Assembly (NCBI RefSeq): GCF_000485595.1
Contig: NW_014577194.1
Coordinates: 239,277-303,276 of the forward strand
Reading direction: 5' to 3'
DNA length: 64,000 nucleotides
From: Priapulus caudatus
Taxonomy: Eukaryota > Priapulida > Priapulimorpha > Priapulimorphida > Priapulidae
In this document: positions 54,601-64,000 of the stretch, in pieces
Numbering within the stretch: the stretch's first letter is position 1
Layout: the number at the start of each line of letters is the position of its first letter
Made by a program: the position numbers and the translations under genes
The notes under the pieces: model-generated
Databases searched by the model: none
What the model saw: only the letters and a program-made list of their open reading frames with translations
Told to the model about the DNA's origin: nothing

Positions 54601-57600
54601 ATGTTGTATCCTGCTAGGTCTGCTGTCAAAATGATGCAACCATGGAGGCAAATGGTCAATAATATTATTCATATTATTTACGTGAACAAGGGGTTTTGTG
54701 CTGGCCAACTATTTGTCTAATTGCATGTATGAATACATGATGGTGAGTGCTCTGTACAGGTGTTGTTCTGCATGGACCGAGCTTTGGATCATGCACCAGC
54801 CTGTACAGCCTTCAAGCTGGCAAGAGCTGAGGCACTTGCCATGCTAGAAAGATATCAAGAGGCGCAAGAGGTTGCCAAGTAGGTGTCAATTATATGAAAT
54901 ATTTTCTTATATGGTAGAATTTATTAAGGTTGTACACATAGCATATACATGCACGTACATCAATGATAGAAGTATAGCTTAAAGTTAATATGTAATAAAA
55001 ACCATTTGTCATCTCTACCAAATTTTATTGGTGTTAACATATAAAACTAAAGTTAAACTTTCACGTAAACGAATTGTCATTGGTATATTTCATGCCTTTG
55101 TGTACTCCTGCCTATAATAAGTCTTTAAAATTCATTTTTCTGTTACCCACACTTTTGTAGCGTCGAATATCAGGTTCGTAGAGAGTAGAGTAGACAGTCG
55201 AGTAAGCGGTGGCAAGTACGGTTTTATTACAAGTTCGGAGGAATACAGCGTACACGTATCGGTCAGAGGTTGCCGACGTCTCTCCCGTTGTCACCAAAAC
55301 CCCTCTCTTTTAAACCGTCTGCATCGTCGTCGCGACCTGTTTAGACTTCCACTAATTTGTGGCGCGGGTCGTGGGTACAACGACCGGTCGCGACCAACGT
55401 ACGACGGTACCAGGTAGGAGCGGCGAGCGCCGTGTACGTTAACGTACGACGGTACCAGGTAGGAGCGGCGAGCGCCGTGTACGTTAACGTACGACGGTAC
55501 CAGGTAAGAGCCGCGAGCACCGGGTACGTTGCCCGATCAATGATGGCCGTTTGATAAACCGCGACGCATTCTTGTTGAAGTTAATGCGTTTGGACCATTA
55601 TGAAATGCATTCTGTCCACGCTGAATTATGTCTGCTCTTAAGTATGCAGCTAATGTCTTCTGGGTCCCTCACCGGCCGTCCCTGGACATTTGCATGATTA
55701 ATGTGCCAAATTCCCCATGTCTCTATCTCATAGCTAAAACACTGTACTACACTTTCAGCTCGGTGCTCTTGTTTGACCAAATGAATGTGGATGCCATCTT
55801 TGTGAGGGGTCTGTGCCTATACTACGACGATAACATAGACAAAGCCTTCAGCCATTTCCAACACATACTGCGGCTTGCGCCTGATCACAAGAAAGCCATA
55901 GATGTTTTCAAGGTAAAACCTGCAATTAGAATATGTTTCAGACTAATTATAAATAAGTGTAAAACTATGAAATGTGAACTGTAGTGTAATATGTATAGGT
56001 AAACCTAGGGGTGAGCTAAGACCTAAACAAATAATTAAAAATAGTATGCTATGAAAAGAAATATAAACAAATTTTAAAAATAAAATAAAATTTTTTTTTG
56101 GCAAGATAGACACCCCAACCATTTCCAATTCTGTTTTTGGTGGGTAATAATTTTTCATGGTATATGAATCAGATAAGTGAACATGAGGCTTGTTTATTAC
56201 CTGTTCTCGTTAGCGCTGTCTCCACTCGCTAATATTGAGTGATATGTGAATTCAGATGCAACAATTTGTGGCAGTTGTATGAATTAGCATAACATTTTAT
56301 TTTGCATCGTGTGAGAGATGGCTGTGTCTGTTTACTCGGCAGAAAGCAAAGCTCTTGATACAGAAGAAACACCAGGGTAACAACTATTTTAAGACAGGAG
56401 ACTTCAAAAGGGCACATGATCTCTACAGCGAAGCTTTAAATATCGATCCTAACAACAAGTCAACCAACTCCAAACTCCATTGCAACCGTGCGGCTGTATT
56501 AGCAAAGGTTATATGTGTTCTGTATTTGTACCCGTATCTTTTAGCTAAATATTCCCTATATACATGGGCTGTTATAGCATTATCATTATCAATCGTACAT
56601 AACTATGCCATCTATTGGTCTGCAGTAATAGCTATACGTGCAGTTGTATTCATCGAAGCGAGGTTTGATGTGTGTTGTATACTGGCAGCTACGGCGGATA
56701 GACGAAGCGATCACAGAATGTACCAAGGCTATAGAACTTGATGACAAATACGAGAAGGCATATCTGAGAAGAGGCAAATGGTATGTAACAGTACAAGCTA
56801 GCAGATTTAGTAGTTTTTCATATTGGCAGAACATTAGAGTGTTACACTTGTCTTCCTGAATGTATTAGTTCAGTAGGCTAACAGTAACTCATGTATATTT
56901 AGGCAGGTGTTCACGTCATACTGCGAGCTGGTGAGGTACTACCACAATCTTTGCTGTCTCAGGCGATTAACTAATGATGTCTGTTAGTAGGCTCAAACTA
57001 CATCTGCTGTTGTAGAGCATAAAATAAGGAGCGGACATATGTTAAGCAGAGGCGAAACTGTAATCTGCTGCATGACATGCGCATAACTTTTGGAGGGCAA
57101 CGATCGTTATACCTGGCACGTTTCTAAGAAAGAAAGTAGCTAACGACTGCATGAAGTGAAATGTAATGTTTTGGAAACTGTGATGCTTACAGTTACTTAG
57201 ACACGGAGCATTATGAGGAGGCGGCGCGGGACTACGAGAAACTTTCGAAGATCGACCAAAGAAATCGAGGTATATCGGTTACAGTTTTCTTTTTAGGCAC
57301 AAGTATGCATATTGTGAGGAAAGTTTCACGGATCTGTAGGATCGTATTGACGTGCTATATGCATACCAGTTGATACAACTGCATATACAGGGTTCGTAGC
57401 GGGTCTTCCAAAGTCTTATAAGTACTTATTTTGCCAAAAATAAAATAAGGGCCCTTATTAGTACTTATTTTTGGTGAAATCTTAGAAAAGTACTTAATAG
57501 TCCTTATTTTTCGACTTACTGTTCTCGACTCGAGTAAGAATTGTTGTATATATAATACGGAATAATTAAATCTGCTGTGCAATTGTGTATATAAATATTA

Positions 57601-58597
57601 TTAGTGTACTTTAATAGTCGATGATCTATCAGAAATCGCGTAAAAAAGTCTTATTTTGGCCTCCAGAAAGGGTCTTATAAGTCCTTATTTCAACATGTGT
57701 CTTACTACTATGAACGCTGATATAGTAATGTTGTAAATGAACACCAATTTAAAAGCATTTCACGTGGGCAATTCTAATTTTTTCTCATAATTGCCTTGTT
57801 TTCTGTAGAATACAAGAAACTTTATAAGGAAGCACAACTTGAACTGAAGAAGAGTAAGAGAAAAGACTATTATAAAATCCTTGGAGTTGACAAGAATGCC
57901 TCAGATGACGATATCAAGAAAGCATACAAGAAGTCTGCCTTAGTACATCATCCAGGTAAGGCTGGAGAAGCGTTTGAGGTCGAGAAAATACGGACCATGA
58001 ATGACTAAATAGGTCAACGCTTTGTGAATAACGGCACTGATTACTTTGGAAATTGAATAAACACAAGTCTCTTCTTGGTAGATCGCCATAGCAATGCGTC
58101 ACCAGAGGAGAAAGGTGAGCAGGAGAAAAAATTCAAAGAGGTTGGCGAGGCGTATGCGGTGTTATCAGACAAGCAGAAAAAAGCACGCTACGACAGCGGG
58201 CAGGATCTAGATGAAATGGGTGGAGGTAAGATGCTCGCATATGAAAAGTTAATTACAGGGGACGCAGTGGATTTGGCAAGCTGAAACGTACTTTTATAAG
58301 TAAGGGCGTACATTTGTTGTGCTGCACATTTGTGCTGCACTGCTTGTAGTTGTCATCACAATCGAATTGATGCACGTAGAATGCATGTTGTATTAGGTGT
58401 TATAGTTATGGTAGTGAGCCATTAGCATTTTGTAAAGGTGGATGCGTGAATTTTCTGTTTCAGATATTGACCCAGACACAATTTTCCAGGCGTTCTTCGG
58501 TGGGGCTGGTGGCTTTCCATTCCAGCATATGGGTGGCGGAGGAGGAGGAGGAGGTGGTGGGGGCTTTCCAGGAGGGTTCCACTTTCAGTTTGGTTGA
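51677..58597 (+). CDS. DNAJC7: DnaJ homolog subfamily C member 7 (TPR2)
   Basis: Thirteen exons join in frame to 513 residues (human 494): 51677-51774, 53072-53169, 53534-53658, 53807-53920, 54060-54134, 54760-54878, 55759-55912, 56343-56507, 56689-56780, 57193-57269, 57809-57955, 58082-58225, 58464-58597. The start exon gives a charged, Lys/Glu-rich leader and joins in phase to [10 protein letters not shown], so ATG at 51677 is preferred over the internal ATG at 53081. TPR repeats fill about residues 40-370 (for example [10 protein letters not shown] and NRAAV). The J domain begins at [13 protein letters not shown] and has the HPD motif (420-422) split by an intron. The C-terminus has a run of 11 glycines and ends in FHFQFG. 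The family bridges HSP90 and HSP70 in the cytosol and stimulates HSP70 ATPase activity in client transfer (family knowledge). Confidence 0.95.
52405..52505. repeat. Terminus fragment related to the 50624 element
   Basis: GAAACGTTTCAATAATAAAA, AACACGAAATGTATTTCTTACC and CTACTCTCTTTCACCTATGATT match the same arm. It lies in DNAJC7 intron 1. Confidence 0.6.
55150..55395. repeat. GC-rich block, possibly an old LTR in reverse
   Basis: A GC-rich stretch begins near TGTAGCGTCGAATATCAGG and contains GGTTTTATTACAAG, a reversed polyadenylation-like signal. Together with the adjacent minisatellite it looks foreign to the AT-rich intron. The far terminus and target duplication were not found. Confidence 0.35.
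55396..55530. repeat. Minisatellite, 45-bp unit x 3
   Basis: Units start at 55396, 55441 and 55486 (AACGTACGACGGTACCAGGT...). The first two are almost identical; the third has several changes. It is GC-rich against its surroundings and sits in DNAJC7 intron 6. Confidence 0.9.
57388..57719. mobile_element. Possible hAT-like MITE (CAGGGTTCGTAG ends)
   Basis: Imperfect 12-bp ends CAGGGTTCGTAG / CTATGAACGCTG surround repeated AGTCTTATAAGTACTTATTTT-type motifs in both orientations. The 8-bp flanks do not match well. It lies in DNAJC7 intron 10. Confidence 0.55.
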
Positions 58598-59329
58598 TAA
58601 TAGTAAATATAAGTGCTGTTAGCTTCAGTGTATAGTGGATAAAGGACAAGAACAGTGCAAGCAGACATTCTTCTGGGGGGTGGGGGGTATGGGTGCTGCA
58701 CTACATTGCAGCTAGTAGACTGAGGTGTGGAGCATGTGATATAGCGATCTTTGCTGTTGCATCTAACTTCCACACCAACCCAAATACGTGAACATGACCT
58801 TGTATTAACATGCCCGATCGAACCTCAGAACACGTGTGTAGGTATCTCACAGTTGACTTGATTTGAGGATTTTTCATTGACATAGCAATCGCTTTAGAGG
58901 TGCCATGTGTCCCAGTGTGTGACATGTACCTTGTGGTGGAACTGCTGTTGTTTTACTAACTGCAATCCAAGATTTTGTATCCTTGCTATGAATTTGTGCC
59001 ATCCTTGATGTGACGAACACGCATGTCAGGTCGTACTGAACGTATTGAAACTGGAAATGAAAACAAAACTTGCGCCACTTGTATCGTAGTTCTTTCGTGC
59101 AGAGCAATGTGATCAGAAATGCAGAGTAGTTCATCAAATTCACTTGGTTCCACTAATCTCATATCGTTCAAATTATCTATATGAATTCTCGCTGTACTTC
59201 TCCATGTCCAAACGTAGGGTTGCGTGTGCGTATCATCTGATGCTTATGTATTACACATGCATCTCGTAATGCCCATTATCCTATGCCCTGCGAGTCATGT
59301 GCAAGTGCAATTTAACAACATTTCTGATC

Positions 59330-59541
59330 AGGGGCCAGTTGCCAGAAACGTAATTCGTCTGAACGTTAGTCTTAACAATCTGAACAATCTTAACAGTCTT
59401 AACTCTTTCTCATAGACCGTACCTCTATACACTGCATATGAGAAATTTGTAATTTTGCCACGTTATTGTCGACGGTCTATGAGAAAACGTTCACGTTGAA
59501 ACTAATGTTAAGTCTAAATTTGTTCGTGGCAATGGGCCCCT
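59330..59541. mobile_element. GGGGCCCATTGTCAGAAAC-type TIR element
   Basis: Ends AGGGGCCAGTTGCCAGAAAC and TTTGTTCGTGGCAATGGGCCCCT. It is downstream of DNAJC7 and closely related to the 38386 copy in arms and interior. Confidence 0.8.
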
Positions 59542-61340
59542 GGTCTCCGGAAAGAGCGGACATATCCCCACTTTCTTGGGGTGATGCTGTGAGATGGGGT
59601 ATTGTTATCATATAAGTTGATATAAATGGTCATATCATGAGTTCGAACATTTAGCAGTTTATTTTTAATTTCGCACCCTTAGTGAGTGGTGTTTTAGTAA
59701 TTACAGCGTTCGCGTTGGCTATCTAAGCAACGTGGTCGAGTCTACGCTATTTAGATGAGGTTTATTTAATGCAAGGAAGCTCCATTGTCCCCAGAAGCAA
59801 ACCTGCGAGAATTCTCTGTTCATCTCGAACAACGTGTTAGGTGACAGGAATGGTTACAAATAGTTTTGGTGGATCCAAAACCAATCTTCGTTTATTCACA
59901 GAGTTGTATGTGAAGTGCAACACGTGTGACATTGGAAAGGCAGCATATATTAAGATATATATAAAGTAAAGAATTTAAGGTATGTGCTAAAAAAACAACC
60001 ATCATATCGGGCAGTAAACTGGAATGCTAATCTTAGCAAGCCGAGATATTCCTGTAGTGCTTCGGTTATTGAGTTTCAAAATTTCTGTGTTAGTATTTTA
60101 CCCAGCTTTATGTAGCATTGTATGAAACACGTACTGCACCTGTACGTTTATGATGTATATGGAACAGCAAGTAGCTATGTGCGTGTTGGCTTGCTGTCTC
60201 GTCTGTTTTATCTAGCTGGCTTATTTCAATGGTCTGTCAAAACATATTTGTCCGTCATTGCTTATATGCAGTTCTCAGAAAAGGTACAGTGTCGTCCTAA
60301 TTGTTGGTGTCACGTGGTAAGCATGTCTGTCACTGTGTTAATGTGTGTGATTCTATCTATCCCCTACGGATTACATTCTTGATGCTGCGTGATACTGTGT
60401 GTAATCACGGACGTATCTATACAATATGTGGGTGTGTGTATATCAGGTGTAAAAGGGTCTCACCCCTTACCATGTAAGATCATTCACGCCTTGTTTGAAT
60501 GAATATTACTGTGTATCTATACAGTGTATATATAGATTACAGGCGTGGTGCAGGCGATTGGCATAACGAAATATTTGCATTTGTTGTCTATTTACTCTTT
60601 GCGTGCACAATGTTGACGATGCGTTTTAATTGTTTAAAATGAATGAGTGGTCGGATGGAGCAGTTGTTCGTTGTCAATTTCTATCGTTTCGATAACAATC
60701 CTGAGAACAAGTAAATGACCATATACCATAGATGCAAGGTTAAGGTTGTCATGATGGATGCATGATTACGTTGTCAGCTACAGTCATGTCTGTGTTGGCG
60801 AATACGGCTATAGAACGGGCACCTGTCTATAACGGACAACTAGCGTTTTCCTTGAGTGACCGTTGTGTACAGGTTGCATTGTACATACATCTATAGTGTA
60901 ATCCTACACACATAAGCACGCCCACCGACAGTCATTTTCTTAGCTGGCGGTCATTTCCCTTAAACATTGGATTTGGAGCTTCCGATTTCCCAAACCAATC
61001 CAAATTTAGGGGTGTACGGTTGGATTAATCGGAATTGGCTCGATAAAACACCCCTGATTGGTTTGTAAATGCCGATGTGGCAGACGCGTATCTGACAAGT
61101 TGGCGTGGGATCCAACTTTTAAATACATACTCGATGATTGCCAATTTGCTTTTACGAAATTGCATTTATGCTTCACGACAATTCATATTGAGTACTTACT
61201 ACACGAGTGGATAGGATGTTTGTTCGGTTTTGTACATATATACACCCTTAGTGAATGACATGAATGAATAAAACACGTTTTACTCATGGGAGAAATCTAT
61301 GTTTGCACATGCTCAGTATTGTCTAAACCATATATGATAT

Positions 61341-61379
61341 CAGGAGTGTATAATAATAGACTATTATTATACACACCTG
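61341..61379. mobile_element. 39-bp palindrome with imperfect 7-bp flanking repeat
   Basis: CAGGAGTGTATAATAATAG, one A, then its inverted copy ending CCTG. Flanks are ATGATAT (61334-61340) and ATGACAT (61380-61386). Confidence 0.78.
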
Positions 61380-61506
61380 ATGACATTTTATGGAAATTAT
61401 ATGTTTAAATAGAGTAGGCCTACATACATTCGAAGTAGCTTCACAAATGAAATTCATCTCGGTGCCTGTCTGATAGAAGGCCATGGCTAGCCTAAGTTGG
61501 GTGATA

Positions 61507-61675
61507 CTCCATTAGGAGTGTTCCCAACTTTAATGTCATTATAATGGTCATATATATATATGGTCATGGTCAGGGTCATATATTAGTTTGTGGGTTAATG
61601 TCATTTAGGTTAGGATTAGGATTATCAATCGTTAATCATTAATGATATCAAAGTTGGGAACACTCTTAACTAATA
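61507..61675. mobile_element. CTCCATTAGGAGTGTTCCC-type TIR element, second copy
   Basis: Same left terminus and interior as 11182-11412, with a decayed right terminus and only two degenerate TTAGG units. The flank GCGTTAGCCC is also shared with the first copy, so the true right end may lie about 10 bp further on. Confidence 0.8.
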
Positions 61676-61984
61676 GTGCGTTAGCCCTTAAGTTAACGCA
61701 AATGAAATTTGTCTTAAAAAAGTCCGCTAATAAATGGCGATGTGTACCCTTTCTAATATGCATATGGATGACCAGCGTTTATCCAATGAAGTAAATGTTA
61801 ATTTGTTAAAATTATGTCTGTTTATTAATGAAGTGTTACCTGGCTAACGTAACACGAATGAAATTTAAATCAACCAATAGGTGGCGATCCATGGCTGTAT
61901 CCTCTGCTTGTATCTTGTATCTTGTGGTCCCTCTCCTGCTTGTATTTCACAAGGCACTGATTCTCTCTTTGGAATGTGCGGGGA

Positions 61985-62150
61985 ATTTATTCTTCTTCTT
62001 ATTCCGTCTTATTCTTATTTCTTCTTCTTATTTCTTCTTCTTATTCCTTCTTCTTATTTCTTATTCTTATTCCTTCTTTTTTATTCCTTCTTCTTTTTTA
62101 TTTCTTATTCTTATTCCTTCTTCTTATTTCTTATTATTATTCTATCTGCT
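61985..62150. repeat. Pyrimidine tract (TTCTTA/TTATTC)n
   Basis: Imperfect hexanucleotide repeat. The Phe/Leu/Ser-rich open frames here are artefacts of the tract. Confidence 0.88.
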
Positions 62151-63133
62151 GTATGATGTATCTAAGGTTCGATCTGTATACTGTATCTACATAATCTGTG
62201 TACCCAGGTTTGTGAGAGTATGTGCTCACCAGTAGTTTGGCGTGAAAAGTCTGTCCCTAAATGATTAATCTCTCACTTTGGTTATTATTCTAAGAGCGTA
62301 GCTCAGGGATGGCGTTGAAGGGCTAATTTTATCGCTACATGTGATATATATTACCGTATATCAAATGTAAAACAATGTTTTATTCCGAAAACACTTAAGT
62401 TGCCATTGTAATCCGTGCAAAATGTTGATGTTTTATTTTATGATAGTCATTGAGCTCTCTCATTCTAACGTTCCGCCCCGTCGGGGAGCTTTGCCCCCTC
62501 CACCTTCGGGGACCTTGGCCCCGCACCCCGTTACAGTCATTTGATTTCTCTCTTCCTGCCTCCGTTCCGGCCCACGTTATGGACGTTTGTCCCCGTGTCT
62601 GACAAACGGTGGTGTCACCCTTGCCGTAGCCCTGAGCACATTCTTCAGGCGGATGGGGTATGTAGAACTTCAGGGATTACCTGAATAATAATGACGAAGC
62701 ATGGGCGCATGCAGCTTCGAAGGTGGGCGTCGGGACGAGGGTCACAAGGATATTGTTTTAAGGATTTACCCATTCATCATAGGGTTGTTTATATTCTTAC
62801 GTTTATTAGGTTTTAATCTTGCTCTAAAATCTAGGAGGCAACTGCCTTCTTGCCACGCGTTAAGCCAGATAAGATGCTACGGCCCTCGAGAGATCGGTGG
62901 TCATTAACGAACATCCGCTATAAATCCACCAAACCTCGGACGCGTGGAATATGACTGGTTTTACTCGAGAGATGGCAGCACTGAATGATCAACAAAAAAT
63001 GTCAGAAACGTGATCGCCGCTTGAAACTGCACACAATAAGTAGTGTCAAAAAGCAGTCCATGTAGATCATTCTTGATACTTTATATGCTAGAGTGATATT
63101 GTGTGTTATGCTACGACTGTGAGGATACCCGCA

Positions 63134-63188
63134 ATGTCTTTATCCGATGAAGCCCGGGCTAGAAAACCACCCGTCGTCATGAGAGAAG
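63134..63188 (+). CDS. Possible first coding exon of an unknown gene
   Basis: An ATG opens 18 codons (MSLSDEARARKPPVVMRE) that run into a plausible donor, AAG|GTACGC, in phase 1. The coding looks non-random (acidic then basic, no stop), and the window ends 0.8 kb later. I do not recognise the protein. It could be chance. Confidence 0.3.
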
Positions 63189-63796
63189 GTACGCCAGAAA
63201 TTTGTTATACTTATAAATTATAGGCCTATAATATATTTGTGTACATTGTATTAATTTTTGTAAGTCTCTACTAACAGTGTTGCGTTTTAAAATGGTATCA
63301 GAATTCCATTTTAACTTCACTTGATCTTAGCGCAAATAATTAAGCGTGCAATGCCTAACACCATTGTTTATTTCATTCGTAAGGTCCGATCTTGTGAGTC
63401 GTACTCTGTTTGCTTGTAAACATCATTATCATTGGCATTATGCAATGCAAGTCCAATGCACTGCAGTGCATGTCACTGCAATGATTGTGTAAAACTAAGA
63501 TATATACGTGGCAGTTGCTTCAGTTATCCGTATCACCACATGCTAATCCTACGTGAGGACCCTGGTTTTTAATCATCGGCTTCAGATAAGGTCAGGGCTG
63601 CATGAGGTCATGTTTCAATGTTACTGTTAGGATCGTTTGTTAGGTTTTTCGGTTCCAGTTTTATTGTTAGAAGTTTTTAATGGCATATTAGGGCTAGAGT
63701 GGTGGTGATTAATGTACATAAGTCTTATAGTAGGATTGAGCTTGTGTGTTGTACCTCATGTCTTGTGCATTCCGGCTCAGCCTTAGGCTGATAGGG

Positions 63797-64000
63797 TCTA
63801 TGTCCCCCAGGGTACTGCCGGAACGTACCCTGGGTACGGTCCGGTATACCAGAACGTACCCTGGTACTAAATACTACTATCTAATATGCCGGACCGTACC
63901 TCGCCTACTCCACTAACGAGTCTAGGGAGTCGCCTACGCCTACTCCCTAACCCTAACCATAAGCCTAACCCTAACTCTAACCCTAACTCTAACCCTAACT
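63797..64000. mobile_element. GGGTCTATGTC-type TIR element, cut by window end
   Basis: Nearly identical to the left half of the 21083 element, including the GAGTCTAGGGAGTCGCC spacer, and running into a CCCTAA/CTCTAA array at the window edge. The right terminus is not seen. Confidence 0.8.

Larger units (their letters stand above)
58598..63133. other. Region downstream of DNAJC7
   Basis: 4.5 kb without a recognisable gene. It has the 59330 and 61507 elements, one 39-bp palindrome, a pyrimidine tract, and a GC-rich patch at 62466-62535 with GGGGAGCTTTGCCCCC-like small hairpins. Confidence 0.6.

Noticed and set aside
55357-55554. Protein with repeated NVRRYQV units
   Set aside because: In-frame translation of a 45-bp minisatellite within a DNAJC7 intron.
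63947-64000. Chromosome end suggested by CCCTAA units at the window edge
   Set aside because: The array is degenerate and sits inside a TIR element with an internal relative at 21083, so it is interstitial.

Overview
This window is nuclear DNA of an invertebrate animal. It is about 60% AT and holds intron-rich single-copy animal genes (12-13 short exons each, introns of roughly 0.1-6 kb) set among many small transposable elements with inverted termini. The proteins resemble their vertebrate orthologues, but no lineage can be named safely; a non-bilaterian or other marine invertebrate would fit. There are no bacterial operons, CRISPR arrays, rRNA genes or convincing tRNA genes. Three runs of N (11233-11242, 24311-24335, 43022-43031) are assembly gaps.

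Layout: (1) The 5' part of unkempt (UNK), minus strand, 3385-9817, continues past the left edge. (2) TRAIP, a RING E3 ligase, complete, plus strand, 11898-18102, is divergent from UNK. (3) DGKE, diacylglycerol kinase epsilon, complete, plus strand, 21601-27646. (4) PDPK1, the PDK1 kinase, complete, minus strand, 33112-40717, is convergent with DGKE. (5) A second copy of the first four PDPK1 coding exons lies at 43334-44605 in a ~3.9 kb direct duplication (about 39.13-43.02 kb versus 43.03-46.94 kb) interrupted by an N gap. It looks like two haplotypes placed in tandem. (6) DNAJC7, a TPR/J-domain co-chaperone, complete, plus strand, 51677-58597. (7) A possible first exon of an unknown gene at 63134-63188 on the plus strand. 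DGKE and PDPK1 both belong to lipid signalling, but nothing suggests that these neighbours form a functional cluster.

The space between exons is rich in miniature elements. Several can be delimited to the base by target-site duplications (TSDs): a pair of 192-bp LTR-like units with a 5-bp TSD in TRAIP intron 6; two hAT-like elements with 8-bp TSDs; a 702-bp Mutator-like element with an imperfect 10-bp TSD; an 87-bp foldback with a 9-bp TSD present in only one PDPK1 copy; and a set of 39-40 bp palindromes flanked by about 7-bp direct repeats. At least four terminal-inverted-repeat families carry internal CCCTAA/TTAGGG arrays. The most unusual signals are the 40-bp palindromes, the presence/absence and inversion differences between the two PDPK1 5' copies, and the telomere-motif elements. 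All exon boundaries were read by eye from reading frame, splice sites and remembered family sequences.
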